From: CAZBSE01 sp964610385
GTDB taxonomy: Bacteria; Actinomycetota; Humimicrobiia; Humimicrobiales; Humimicrobiaceae
Assembly (NCBI GenBank): GCA_964610385.1
Contig: CAZSXW010000002.1
Span: 1 to 64,000 of the forward strand
Direction of reading: 5' to 3'
DNA length: 64,000 bases
In this document: positions 1 through 8,702 of the stretch, in pieces
Layout of the letters: every line of letters starts with the position of its first letter
Numbering within the stretch: the first letter of the stretch is position 1
Made by a program: the position numbers and the translations under genes
Notes under the pieces: generated by a model
What the model saw: only the letters and a program-made list of their open reading frames with translations
The model's database searches: none
What the model was told of the DNA's origin: nothing

Positions 1-70
1 CTCCTATTGCAGGTATATCTATTTCTTCATATCTTATATCCCGCGGCCCATAGAACATTTGAGCTTTCAT
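1..70 (-). CDS. zinc-type alcohol dehydrogenase, N-terminus only
   Basis: Only the first 23 residues lie in the window; the gene runs off the left edge. They read MKAQMFYGPRDIRYEEIDIP and then AIG, the usual opening of medium-chain zinc-dependent dehydrogenases (sorbitol, threonine or butanediol dehydrogenase type). An in-frame ATG at 82 would add four residues (MKKK); neither start has a clear Shine-Dalgarno sequence. It follows E1-beta by about 45 bases on the same strand and is probably the last visible gene of the dehydrogenase-complex operon. A butanediol or other polyol dehydrogenase role would suit an acetoin-type complex, but that is inference. Confidence 0.7.
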   Translation of the reverse strand, partial: MKAQMFYGPRDIRYEEIDIPAIG

Positions 71-116
71 TTTTTTTTTCATATTTCTTATATCTTAGTT
101 TTTTAGTTTATAAATA

Positions 117-1133
117 TCAGAATTCATTAACTATTTTCTTTACTTCTTCAACAATCCTTTCCGGTTGCGGTATATAGAACTTTTCCATCACAGGTGAGAA
201 AGGAGCTGGGGTATTGGGCGCAGCTATCCGTATCATAGGCGCAGTCAGATAATCCGGGATTATACTCGCGATCTGTGCTATTACTTCTGCACCAATGCCC
301 CCTTGTTTTGGAGATTCCTCTACAATAAACAATCTTCCTGTTTTTTTGACAGATTCAACAATATGATCGATATCAAATGGCCATAGGCTCCTAAGGTCAA
401 TCACATCACATGATATACCTTCTTCTTCGAGTATCTTCGCTGCCAGTAGGCTGTGGTGCACCATAAGAAGGTGAGATACAATTGTCACATCTTTGCCTTC
501 TTGTCTGGTTACAGCTTTTCCGATAGGGATTGTATAGTCCTCATCGGGTATGTCTGAAGAAGCATCGATAGCCCCCTTCTCTTTCCTTATACCTTTTGAT
601 CCGTAAAGTAGCTTATGTTCAATTATAAGCACAGGGTCATCATCCCTTACTGCTGATTTAAGCAACCCATAAGCATCATAAGCTGTTGAAGGGGCAACAA
701 TCTTGATACCAGGACAACTAATAAAATATGGTTCCATATTCTGTGAATGCTGTGATCCTCTTCCGGTCACTCCTACGGGTACCCTCATTACTACCGGCAC
801 TTTTAGTTTCCCTCCTGACATGTAGCGGAGTTTCGCTATCTGGTTAACGATCTGATCCATGGCACACAACAGGAAATCTCCATATTGGACATCAGCAATT
901 GGTCTCAACCCCATTATAGCAGCTCCGCAGGCAACCCCAAAAATGCCGATCTCCGAAATGGGTGTATCTATCATCCTTTCCCTGAAGTTCTTCTCCAGTC
1001 CCAGGGTAACTGTAAAAGCTCCTCCAAACCCTCCTTCAATACCGATGTCTTCACCAATATTAAAGACAGTCTCATCCCTTTCCATTTCATCATTAATAGC
1101 TTTTCTTAAAGCTTCTGCAATACTTAAGATCAT
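117..1133 (-). CDS. 2-oxoacid/acetoin dehydrogenase E1 component, beta subunit
   Basis: A 338-residue protein of the transketolase-like E1-beta family. It opens with the standard EALRKAINDEMERDETVF stretch, followed by GEDIG, the DTPISE motif and the FGVACGAA region; the transketolase C-terminal domain ends the chain. With the alpha subunit it forms the thiamine-diphosphate E1 that decarboxylates a 2-oxo acid or cleaves acetoin and reductively acylates the E2 lipoyl group. Its ATG overlaps the TGA of E1-alpha (ATGA), with GGAGG seven bases upstream, so the two are translationally coupled. Full length. Sequence alone does not separate pyruvate from acetoin or branched-chain substrates; no E3 gene is in the window. 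Confidence 0.92.
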   Translation of the reverse strand: MILSIAEALRKAINDEMERDETVFNIGEDIGIEGGFGGAFTVTLGLEKNFRERMIDTPISEIGIFGVACGAAIMGLRPIADVQYGDFLLCAMDQIVNQIAKLRYMSGGKLKVPVVMRVPVGVTGRGSQHSQNMEPYFISCPGIKIVAPSTAYDAYGLLKSAVRDDDPVLIIEHKLLYGSKGIRKEKGAIDASSDIPDEDYTIPIGKAVTRQEGKDVTIVSHLLMVHHSLLAAKILEEEGISCDVIDLRSLWPFDIDHIVESVKKTGRLFIVEESPKQGGIGAEVIAQIASIIPDYLTAPMIRIAAPNTPAPFSPVMEKFYIPQPERIVEEVKKIVNEF

Positions 1134-2119
1134 CTAGGCACCTCCATGGAAGTATACAGACCTTTGAGCGTATCTTCAGGTTCTGGATAGGGACTATCCT
1201 CAGCAAATTCAATAGCATTGTCCAAATCTTTTTCTATTTGTTTGCCAATTTCATCCAGCTGTTCGATATTTATTAGCCTCTCCTTTAGAAGAGTTTTTTT
1301 AAGATTTTTAATGGGGTCTCTTCCTAACCAGAATTTTTTTTCCTCTTTAGATATGTAGTTGGCAGGATCTCTTCTTGAATGTCCGCAGAATCTAAAAGTT
1401 TTTAACTCAAGAAGGGTGGGGCCTTTACCTTTTCTTGCCTTTTCTATAGTTTTTTTGGCATGAAGATAAACATCTATAACGTCCATGCCATCAGCAATAA
1501 TACCTTCCATCCCATAACAGGCCGCCCGGTCAGCTATATTCTCTATCTTTATCATCTTCTTTATATTTGTAGATGCTCCGTAAAGGTTGTTCTCACAAAC
1601 AAAAATTGCTGGGACATTATATACTGAGGCCATGTTAAGTGATTCATGGAAAGATCCCTCATTGGATGCTCCATCACCAAAAAAACTTACTGCAACCCTT
1701 TTTTGTTTTCTTAACTTAAATGAAAGAGCCATACCTACTACAATGGGAAAATTTCCGCCTACTATGGCAATTGCATTAAGCATACCCTTTTCTAGATCTC
1801 CAACGTGCATCGATCCGCCCTTTCCTCTGCAGCAGCCAGTTGTTTTTCCAAAAAGTTCTGCCATGAGCTCATTAAAGGTAAGTCCTCTGGCAATAGCGTG
1901 TCCATGAGGTCGGTGGGTGGAAGCTATAACATCATCCTTTTTCAGTGCAGAACACACTCCAACAGCACATGCCTCCATCCCGATATACTGGTGTATAGTA
2001 CCAGGCATTTTACCCTCAAGAAATAGAAACCTAATTCTTTCTTCAAATTTTCTTATCTGGACCATTTTTTCGTAAAAACTTAAAAGTTTTTCTTTCCCAA
2101 TCTTATCTTTATATTTCAC
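1130..2119 (-). CDS. 2-oxoacid/acetoin dehydrogenase E1 component, alpha subunit
   Basis: E1-alpha family. Visible are the QIRKFEERI opening, the GTIHQYIGMEA stretch, the GKGGSMH loop and the thiamine-diphosphate motif from GDGASNEGSFHESLN to CENN. It binds the diphosphate of the cofactor and pairs with E1-beta. The spacing looks acetoin-dehydrogenase-like (AcoA), though PDH is not excluded. The reading frame is open to a TTG at 2131, but that codon touches the GGAGGAGG ribosome site; a GTG at 2119, twelve bases from it, is the better start. The start lies inside the last codons of E2, so E2, E1-alpha and E1-beta are tightly coupled in one operon. Confidence 0.9.
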   Translation of the reverse strand: MKYKDKIGKEKLLSFYEKMVQIRKFEERIRFLFLEGKMPGTIHQYIGMEACAVGVCSALKKDDVIASTHRPHGHAIARGLTFNELMAELFGKTTGCCRGKGGSMHVGDLEKGMLNAIAIVGGNFPIVVGMALSFKLRKQKRVAVSFFGDGASNEGSFHESLNMASVYNVPAIFVCENNLYGASTNIKKMIKIENIADRAACYGMEGIIADGMDVIDVYLHAKKTIEKARKGKGPTLLELKTFRFCGHSRRDPANYISKEEKKFWLGRDPIKNLKKTLLKERLINIEQLDEIGKQIEKDLDNAIEFAEDSPYPEPEDTLKGLYTSMEVPR

Positions 2120-3257
2120 TATACTGCCCAACCTCCTCCAGAAATTTTTTTAGCTGGCCAAGAAAAGATGCAGCCCTGGCACCATTGGCTACCCGGTGAT
2201 CAAAGCTAAAAGTAATATTAAATACCGACTTTATTGATATATTATTGTCCTCATCTACCTTTAAAACTTTCCTAATTTTACCCACAGCTAAAAGTGCTAC
2301 CTGGGGGTAATTTATCACACCATAGAACTCAACTACAGGGTATATTCCAAGATTTGTTATGGTGTAGGTACCCCTTGAAATATCTTCAGGTTTAAGTTTT
2401 TTATCCTGGGCTTTTGAGGCAAGCCATTTTACTTCACTATCGATTTGATGAAGGGTCTTTTCATTAGCATCTTTTATTACTGGAACATATAGTTCATCAC
2501 CTGATGCAATTGCAATACCTATATTGATATGGCTGTTTTTATATATTCTGTTATCTTTAAAATATCCATTTAGCTGTGGAAATCTTTGAAGTGCTTTTGC
2601 AGAACAGTAGACAAGGTATGAATATATTGATAATTTCTTTTCATCTCCTGCAGAGTTTCTGCTGGCAAGAAGAGCCTCTGCTAAAACTTCTGCCTTTAGA
2701 TAGAAGTGGGGTATCTCTTTTTTACTTTTAGACAGATTCGCGGAAACTGCCTGCTGGTTTGGGGAAAGCTTCCAGAAGTTTTCTTGTTCACTTATACCGG
2801 CTTTAGTGCCGTCTTTGATATAATCTTCAAGATTGACTTTAGTTATAATTCCTCTCGGGCCTGTACCCTTAACTTTAGACAGATCTATATTACTTTTATC
2901 TGCAAGTCTTTCTACAAGTTTTGTTGCCTTTATTTTAGGTGTAGGTTTTTCAGTGGCTTCTTTTTTCTTTTGGGTAGCTTTATCTTTTCTCTCTTCAGAA
3001 GTCTTTTTTATCTCTTTATTCTTTTTACTAAAAATTGCAATTACTTCTCCTGTTTTTACCTGCTGATCTTTTTTTGCATTAATCTTTAATACAATCCCGT
3101 CTGTAAAGCTTTCCACTTCCATATTTACCTTATCAGTTTCAACTTCACACAAAGGGTCGCCTTTTTTTACTTCATCTCCTTCTTTAACTAACCATTTTAA
3201 TAGTTTTACCTCATTGGTCGTCTGACTTAGGTTGGGCATCTTTATTTCAATCGCCAT
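2109..3257 (-). CDS. dihydrolipoamide acyltransferase (E2) of the same complex
   Basis: About 382 residues. An N-terminal lipoyl domain carries ETDKVNMEV, with lipoyl lysine near residue 43. A charged Lys/Glu linker (about 75-110) follows, then an E3-binding domain with GTGPRGIITKVN, then the catalytic acyltransferase domain. ATG at 3257 is chosen because the family begins at MAIEIKMPNL; a GTG 18 bases upstream would add six residues. Odd point: the catalytic motif, usually DHRxxDG, reads SFDHRVANGA, so the Asp is Asn while the His is kept. It begins 139 bases after the RLP gene on the same strand, with no clear terminator between, so co-transcription with the RLP gene is likely. Confidence 0.9.
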   Translation of the reverse strand: MAIEIKMPNLSQTTNEVKLLKWLVKEGDEVKKGDPLCEVETDKVNMEVESFTDGIVLKINAKKDQQVKTGEVIAIFSKKNKEIKKTSEERKDKATQKKKEATEKPTPKIKATKLVERLADKSNIDLSKVKGTGPRGIITKVNLEDYIKDGTKAGISEQENFWKLSPNQQAVSANLSKSKKEIPHFYLKAEVLAEALLASRNSAGDEKKLSIYSYLVYCSAKALQRFPQLNGYFKDNRIYKNSHINIGIAIASGDELYVPVIKDANEKTLHQIDSEVKWLASKAQDKKLKPEDISRGTYTITNLGIYPVVEFYGVINYPQVALLAVGKIRKVLKVDEDNNISIKSVFNITFSFDHRVANGARAASFLGQLKKFLEEVGQYSEI

Positions 3258-3395
3258 AGATTTTAATCTCTTCACTATCTTTTTTCTTTATGCTTTCCCT
3301 GTACTCTTACTGTTTTCTAGACTTCAAATCTTACTTCTACAAGAAAATCTTCTTTAACCTGGAATCTATTACTTCAAATATCTCTAGTTATCTAA

Positions 3396-4745
3396 TTATT
3401 TCCTAACATCATCATCTTTAAAAAATTTTGGAGTAAATTCTGGTGTATAAAGCCACGGCGTCCTTGGCCTTTTATAATAACCATAATGCTTTAAAGCATT
3501 AAACAATTCCTTATTTTCCTTTGCTGCATCTTCTAAGGGAACGCTATTAACGACAGCATCAATTGCTTGCCTCCAAGCTTTTGCTCCAGCCATATATCCA
3601 TCTGGATGACCAAGCAACCCACCACCTGATGCGATAATTTGGTCAACGCCTACTTCCTTTATATAAATTTCAGCAAGTCCCGGATGCGCGCCACCTCCAT
3701 TCATAGGCATCATCTTTTTCATATTATACAGAGGACTTTTAACAACCTGTGTCCACCTTATTGATTCTTCCAAACCTACTGGGGGAATAGAGCCCCAATT
3801 AGAAGGTCCAAGTAATATATCAACACCGCAAAATCTAGCGAGTTTTGCTAGAAAAACATAACTGTTTGTAGGCAGTAAACCAAGCATATGGGTAGGATGT
3901 AAAAGTATCGGTACATTTATTTCGGAATTTTTTGTAATAGATTCTATCGCAGAAAATCCTACTGAAAAAGCTACTAAAAGACCTTTAGCACCCATTTCTA
4001 CTGCTTTCTTTGCCCTTTCTACTATCTTATCTGCATCATCTGTTATCGAAACAAAATATATCAGCTCTTTACCTGTCTTTTTTTCCGCTTTTTCCACAGC
4101 TTTTAAAACAGCTGATAACCTATCCTCCATAGAACAATTAAATACTGAAGAAGACATCTCGTCATCTTTTGCTAAATCAGCTCCACCCAGAGCAGTTTGA
4201 TAAACCTGATTTGCAGTATCTTCTGGAGTCATTCCCATTTTGGGCTTGATTATATGAAGTATCAGTGGTCTGCCTTCAACTCCTGTCCATTTCCTGATTC
4301 CATCTATACCAAATTTTGGCCCTTTGAATTTTTTTACCAAAGACTCTGGAAAAGAAACATCCAAGACCTTTACTTTTTTAGAATAAATAAATATATTTCC
4401 AGCAACAGATAAAAGCATCATTGGAATATTTGTATTCAAGTCCCAAGCTGCTGTAGGAAATGCTAATTGTATTATTGCTTTCTTTGTATGTTTTGGGGCA
4501 GGGATTTCATAATAACCTATCATTTTTCCTGAAAGTTTCTCTCTGACTTCAGGTGTTTCTTCTTTAACATCGACCCATGATCCAGTGGATCCTTCCAGCA
4601 CCATTTCCTGTACTCTTGAAAAATGGTCTAAAAATTCTACTCCATCAAGAAAATCTTCGATATAATAAGTAGCAATAATATAATCTTTATCTTTTACCCC
4701 CTCTAATGAATATTCAAATATCGAAGAATCATAGTAAGTTTTCAT
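3396..4745 (-). CDS. RuBisCO-like protein (RLP), large-subunit family
   Basis: A 449-residue member of the RuBisCO large-subunit superfamily. It keeps IIKPKMG (Lys167 and Lys169), the carbamylated-lysine and metal motif KDDE (193-196), histidines in HPTHML (283 and 286), and the phosphate-binding glycines MNGGGAHPG (349-356) and ASGGGLLGHPDG (372-383). Loop 6 (about 313-322) reads GPSNWGSIPP and lacks the CO2-specifying lysine, so carbon fixation is not expected. Related RLPs act on phosphorylated keto-sugar acids as enolases, isomerases, or decarboxylases (OiaX/XacX type in apionate catabolism). AAAGGA lies about ten bases before the ATG. It is divergent from the transporter and carries the ROK operator block upstream. 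Decarboxylation or a related reaction on a phosphorylated sugar acid is my inference. Confidence 0.88.
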   Translation of the reverse strand: MKTYYDSSIFEYSLEGVKDKDYIIATYYIEDFLDGVEFLDHFSRVQEMVLEGSTGSWVDVKEETPEVREKLSGKMIGYYEIPAPKHTKKAIIQLAFPTAAWDLNTNIPMMLLSVAGNIFIYSKKVKVLDVSFPESLVKKFKGPKFGIDGIRKWTGVEGRPLILHIIKPKMGMTPEDTANQVYQTALGGADLAKDDEMSSSVFNCSMEDRLSAVLKAVEKAEKKTGKELIYFVSITDDADKIVERAKKAVEMGAKGLLVAFSVGFSAIESITKNSEINVPILLHPTHMLGLLPTNSYVFLAKLARFCGVDILLGPSNWGSIPPVGLEESIRWTQVVKSPLYNMKKMMPMNGGGAHPGLAEIYIKEVGVDQIIASGGGLLGHPDGYMAGAKAWRQAIDAVVNSVPLEDAAKENKELFNALKHYGYYKRPRTPWLYTPEFTPKFFKDDDVRK

Positions 4746-4950
4746 TTTTTACTTTCCTTTTAGTTATTTATTAATTATTTTTAATTGTTTTCTAGTATTA
4801 ACTAAAAATTTTTATATTGATGTATAGTTTTTATCATTATTCAATTATAATAATCATTACGTTTTTTATTTGATTTAGAATTTATTTTAGGAACTACCTA
4901 TTCATTTTCTTAGTAATTAATAATTTAAGCTATATTATGTCCTATTAGAC

Positions 4951-4985
4951 GTTTATATACTTAATAATGTTACAATGTAATTATA
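4951..4985 (-). promoter_or_regulatory. RLP operon promoter with ROK operator block
   Basis: On the minus strand a perfect TATAAT (4980-4985) is followed at once by TTACATTGTAAC and 18 further conserved bases (block 4951-4980). The block is an exact inverted copy of 5485-5514 and matches 26 of 30 positions at 16901-16930. No good -35 stands 17 bases upstream; a TTGACA (4991-4996) lies too close to this -10. Operator placement at the start site fits repression. Confidence 0.6.
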
Positions 4986-4996
4986 CCTTATGTCAA

Positions 4997-5325
4997 GTTT
5001 CTTAATTGTTATAACTACATTTCCAGCATATGAAACTTTCTGTATACCATATAACTTCCTCCAAAAAATTTTTTAAAAGAAATTATATAGCTTTTATAAT
5101 ACCAGGTGATTCAATGGTACTAAAGGAAACCTAACAAAAGTGGTACAATGCTAGTGAAGAAATAACCTTTTAGTGGTTCATGGATAGTGGTGGTTTACAC
5201 CCCAGCGATTACTTGTTCTAAAAATTACTCTCTCAAGAGATTTTTTCCTGGACCGTAACTGCTTCATAATCTAAAACCTTTTTTTAGTTCTAGATTATAT
5301 ATCTTGAGGTGTTCATTTTTAATAC
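4997..5325. other. intergenic stretch without recognisable gene
   Basis: This is the middle of the 960-base gap between the RLP and transporter genes. I find no ORF or RNA gene. Positions 5105-5275 are a little less A+T-rich. Read on the plus strand they give a protein-like string (KWYNASEEITF, MDSGGLHPSDYLF) broken by several stop codons. It could be a pseudogene scrap, but I do not recognise a family. Confidence 0.3.
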
Positions 5326-5398
5326 ATTATAAAAGAGTTTGTACCTTTAAGAATTAATGATAGAATAAAAAACTTGACAGAGTAAATTGTCTCTATAT
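5326..5398 (+). promoter_or_regulatory. second copy of the ROK gene promoter region
   Basis: About 73 bases align, with few mismatches and two small gaps, to the reverse complement of 16936-17008, the promoter upstream of the ROK regulator. The shared part includes TTGACA (5374-5379) and ends at the shared TCTCTATA near the -10. The operator that follows in the ROK copy is missing here; an operator-bearing promoter stands 60 bases further on. Confidence 0.5.
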
Positions 5399-5457
5399 TT
5401 CATGAATAGGATACACATGACAACATCACTGAACTACTAAAAATAATCAATTTTTTA

Positions 5458-5514
5458 TTGACATAATAAAATTTGTTTGTTAAATTACATTGTAACATTA
5501 TTAAGTATATAAAC
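5458..5514 (+). promoter_or_regulatory. transporter operon promoter with ROK operator block
   Basis: TTGACA (5458-5463), a 16-17 base spacer, and a -10 read as TTAAAT or TAAATT (5480-5486) overlap the operator core TTACATTGTAAC (5485-5496). The conserved block 5485-5514 is an exact inverted copy of 4951-4980. A repressor bound here would cover the -10 and start site of the ABC transporter operon, which begins at 5706. Confidence 0.65.
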
Positions 5515-5705
5515 TTTAAATGACTGGTTCTTAAAAGCAAATTCAAAAATTTAAATAAAATAATTAATTTTTAAAATATGACTCAATAACTTAAAGTTCT
5601 TGAAAATATTATTATTAGTTAATGATTCCTAAAATAAAAAATGTGTAATAAGTTTATAAAAAATAAAATTCAACATTTTATGAATTCAATAATTAAGAAA
5701 TAAAA

Positions 5706-6491
5706 ATGAAAATTGATGCTAAACCTAAAATATTAATTGACTCACTAACGGTAAAGTTTACCACTACTGATAAAGGAGAAATTATTGCTCTACATGATAT
5801 AAATCTAAAAGTAATGGAAAATGAATTTTTATGTATAATGGGTCCTTCAGGTTGTGGTAAAACGACTTTATTAAATATTGTCGCAGGTCTTTTAATGCCA
5901 ACAAGTGGAACTGCAAAAATTGATGGTAAAATTATTACAGAGCCTGGACCAGATAGAGCAGTAGTTTTTCAAGAAAATGCTGTTTTCCCTTGGATGACTG
6001 TAGAAAAAAACATTGAATTTAGCTTAAATGTTAGAAAAAATCAAAAGGATAAAATTAAAACAGTCAATCATTTTATGAAACTAGTGCACTTAGAGAAATT
6101 TCGAAATGCATGGCCAAAACAGTTATCAGGAGGCATGCTTAAAAGAGTAGATATTGCAAGAGCTTATGTTGCTAATCCAAAAGTGCTACTTCTTGATGAA
6201 CCTTTTGGCTCACTTGATGTTATAACTAAAGAATATCTCCAAGGCGAGCTTTTAAAGATATGGAGAAATGAACCTAGGACTATTATTTTTATAACTCATG
6301 ACATAGAAGAGGCATTATTTCTAGGAGATAGAGTAGTAATTATGACTACAAATCCAGGAAAAATTCATTGTATATTGGAACCAAATTTTCCAAGCGATAG
6401 GACTATTAGTATAAAAACATCTAGTGATTTTATTAAATATAGAAAAGATGTACGAATTATTATGAAGAATGAACAAAAAATGAAAATATAA
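5706..6491 (+). CDS. ABC transporter ATP-binding protein, NitT/TauT (SsuB) type
   Basis: A 261-residue nucleotide-binding domain. Walker A is GPSGCGKTTLLN (about 51-62), the Q-loop lies in VFQENAVFPWMTV, the signature is LSGGMLKRVDIAR, Walker B is KVLLLDEPFGSLD, and ITHDIEEALFL holds the switch histidine. The PWMTV and PFGSLD wording is typical of the nitrate/sulfonate/taurine importer family. It powers uptake with the permease 56 bases downstream and the lipoprotein after that. No strong ribosome site precedes the ATG. Transcription probably starts at the ROK-controlled promoter about 200 bases upstream. Confidence 0.93.
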   Translation: MKIDAKPKILIDSLTVKFTTTDKGEIIALHDINLKVMENEFLCIMGPSGCGKTTLLNIVAGLLMPTSGTAKIDGKIITEPGPDRAVVFQENAVFPWMTVEKNIEFSLNVRKNQKDKIKTVNHFMKLVHLEKFRNAWPKQLSGGMLKRVDIARAYVANPKVLLLDEPFGSLDVITKEYLQGELLKIWRNEPRTIIFITHDIEEALFLGDRVVIMTTNPGKIHCILEPNFPSDRTISIKTSSDFIKYRKDVRIIMKNEQKMKI

Positions 6492-6547
6492 GATTATAAA
6501 ATTTTTTAGATCTATTATTTATTTTTAAAAATAGGAGTTTGGGTCTA

Positions 6548-7351
6548 TTGGTGGATAATAAAAAAGAAAAACAAAATTTATTGAATGAAAGTTATTGGAA
6601 AAAAGGAGGTTGGCTAGGCATTGTAGCAATAGTGTTTATTTTGGTAATTTGGTTTCTAATAACAAAAGATGGATTAGGATTATTAAGACCTATAATACTT
6701 CCTTCTCCTCCGATGGTCGTATATGCTGTTGTTAAGACTAGTAATGTACTTTTTAAGGATATTGCATTTACTTTTTTACGAGTATTAGCTGGATTTTCTT
6801 CTGGAATTATTCTGGGAATAGGTATGGGATTATTGATGAGTTTATTTAAAAAGGTTTATTACTTTTTTAACCCTATAATAGAAAGTGCAAGGCCGGTTCC
6901 TGTAATAGCTATGATACCATTCTTTCTTATGTGGTTTGGCATTAGTGAAATAGGAAAATTTCTACTGGTGATTGCGGGGGTCTTTACAATAATGGTAGTT
7001 AATACAATAGAGTCTGTAAGAAATGTTCCTACAATTTTTATAAAAGCAGCCCAAACATTAGGAGCCAGTAAGGTACAAATATTTAGAAGAATTATATTAC
7101 CGGCTATTATTCCTTCTTTAATAGGTCCTTTGAGAGTTGCTGGAGCTTTATCTTTTACTCTTGTTGTTGCATCAGAGTTTATGGGTGCTCAAGCAGGATT
7201 GGGATTTAGAATTCTTGAAGCAAGAAGATTATTTAATACTGATGTTATATTTTTAGGAGTAATTTTATTTGGTCTATTAGCTGCATTGCTAGATTTTAGT
7301 ATTAGAAAAATAACTAGTTATATTGTTAGGTGGTCTGAACGAGTTGTGTAA
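6548..7351 (+). CDS. ABC transporter permease, NitT/TauT (SsuC) type
   Basis: An inner-membrane protein of about 267 residues with about six hydrophobic helices. The cytoplasmic EAA loop reads AAQTLGASKVQIFRRIILP and is followed by the AGALSFTLVVASEF helix, typical of the SsuC/TauC family. The frame is open from a TTG at 6539, but that codon almost touches the AGGAG ribosome site (6533-6537). The TTG at 6548, ten bases away, is the better start; GTG at 6551 is also possible. It forms the translocation channel with the upstream ATPase. Confidence 0.9.
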   Translation: MVDNKKEKQNLLNESYWKKGGWLGIVAIVFILVIWFLITKDGLGLLRPIILPSPPMVVYAVVKTSNVLFKDIAFTFLRVLAGFSSGIILGIGMGLLMSLFKKVYYFFNPIIESARPVPVIAMIPFFLMWFGISEIGKFLLVIAGVFTIMVVNTIESVRNVPTIFIKAAQTLGASKVQIFRRIILPAIIPSLIGPLRVAGALSFTLVVASEFMGAQAGLGFRILEARRLFNTDVIFLGVILFGLLAALLDFSIRKITSYIVRWSERVV

Positions 7352-7369
7352 TAAAAACTTTAATAAGTT

Positions 7370-7382
7370 AAGCGCAATACAT
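7370..7382 (+). repeat. left arm of inverted repeat around the binding-protein gene
   Basis: The 13 bases AAGCGCAATACAT return as the exact reverse complement at 8703-8715. Adjacent TAAGTTA is also shared, with a six-base insertion in the right copy. The pair brackets the solute-binding protein gene. Confidence 0.5.
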
Positions 7383-7461
7383 AAAAGGAGGAATTAATTT
7401 AAAAAAAGTAAAACTATTAGAGGAGCTTTATGGCCAAAAAATAGGGAGAGGAGTGATAGGA

Positions 7462-8646
7462 ATGAAAAAAATATTTTTATGGGTAATAATTGTTATGGTG
7501 ATTATTTCATCATTGACAAGCTTTTCAATTGTAGGATGCAAAGGAGAAGCTGTTGAAGAAGCGTCAGAAGGGGCAGCAGAAGAAGTAGGGGAAGCGACAG
7601 AAGAGGTTGCCGAAGAAGTAGAGGGAAATAAAGAGTTGGATACAGTTAGAGTAGCTATGTCTGCTTTTCAGGATGTTATGTCAATATATGTAGGTGATGA
7701 AAAAGGATTTTTTGAAGAAGAAGGTATAGATCTTGATATTACAAGGACTGATTGGCTAGGAGCTAATGAATTACTAGTATCGGGACATGTAGAAATGGCT
7801 ACTTCTTGTGACTATGATAATATTTTTCAAAATGCTGTTGGACAAGATACAACACTTGCATTTCCAATATTTTTCTTTGCTGCTACGGCTTTTATGTATA
7901 GTCCAGAAAGACATCCAGATTGGGTACCTCTAGAAACATTATTGGAGGAAACGGATATGTCATTAGAAGATGCTCTTCATGAAACTCTTAAACAAGCAAA
8001 AGATGATGGTGCAATCATAGGTGTTACACAAACAGCAGAAGGGTCGACGCTTAATTTGATATGTAATATAGGTGGGTATGTAGCAAAAGAAGATTTTGAG
8101 GTAGTAGATATGGTCCCTGAGGACTTATTACCTGCTTTATTATCTGGATCTATTGATATAATGTTAAGTGGTATTCCGCAACGTCTTGCTGCTACAAAAG
8201 AAGGTTATATTCCATTGCTTGTTCAAACACATTTCAAGAGTATAATAACTCACGCAGGATATTCTGCTAGACGAGAATGGGTTGATGAAAACTATGATGT
8301 AGCAAAACGTGTCTCAAAGGGAGTATTTAAAACATTAGATTATATAGAAAAGAATCCTGATGAAGCATTTCCAATTATATCAAGAGGTTTAAAGGAATCA
8401 GGTACAGAAGTTGATGCCGAGGATCTAAAAGGTGTATGGAATGTAATGGAATTTTTTGCAAATAGTCCAGAAACATATCTTAGTTGGGTTGAAAGCTCAG
8501 ATTCACAATTCTATTGGAAAGATCGTTATGAGTCACTTATTGATAGTGCTTTACAGGAGGGGACCATAGAAGAGTCTCAGTTAGAAAACCTGCAGCCATT
8601 AGACAAATTAATTTACGCTATAAAGCTTGCCAATGACATAAAGTAA
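7462..8646 (+). CDS. ABC transporter substrate-binding lipoprotein, NMT1/TauA-like
   Basis: About 394 residues. A signal peptide ends in the lipobox IVGC (Cys26), followed by a Glu/Ala-rich linker to about residue 60. The type 2 periplasmic-binding fold opens with VRVAMSAFQDVMSIYVG, then KGFFEEEGIDLDI and LVSGHVEMAT, the usual pattern of NMT1/SsuA/TauA proteins. ATG at 7462 has AGGAG nine bases upstream; the GTG at 7453 is less likely. Members bind nitrate, sulfonates, pyrimidines or aromatic acids, so the ligand cannot be read from family alone. It is the third gene of the transporter operon and presumably feeds the RLP pathway. Confidence 0.9.
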   Translation: MKKIFLWVIIVMVIISSLTSFSIVGCKGEAVEEASEGAAEEVGEATEEVAEEVEGNKELDTVRVAMSAFQDVMSIYVGDEKGFFEEEGIDLDITRTDWLGANELLVSGHVEMATSCDYDNIFQNAVGQDTTLAFPIFFFAATAFMYSPERHPDWVPLETLLEETDMSLEDALHETLKQAKDDGAIIGVTQTAEGSTLNLICNIGGYVAKEDFEVVDMVPEDLLPALLSGSIDIMLSGIPQRLAATKEGYIPLLVQTHFKSIITHAGYSARREWVDENYDVAKRVSKGVFKTLDYIEKNPDEAFPIISRGLKESGTEVDAEDLKGVWNVMEFFANSPETYLSWVESSDSQFYWKDRYESLIDSALQEGTIEESQLENLQPLDKLIYAIKLANDIK

Positions 8647-8702
8647 ATAAACATGAAAATCCTATACATAGAAATAATAGAAAATTAATTTTTATATTGT
8701 AA

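Noticed and set aside
3396..4745. A RuBisCO carbon-fixation gene
   Set aside because: The loop-6 lysine is missing and no phosphoribulokinase or other cycle gene is near; it is a RuBisCO-like protein.
7431..7445. A tiny frame ATG GCC AAA AAA TAG after GGAG, just before the binding-protein gene
   Set aside because: Four codons only; the real ribosome site and start follow at 7448-7462.
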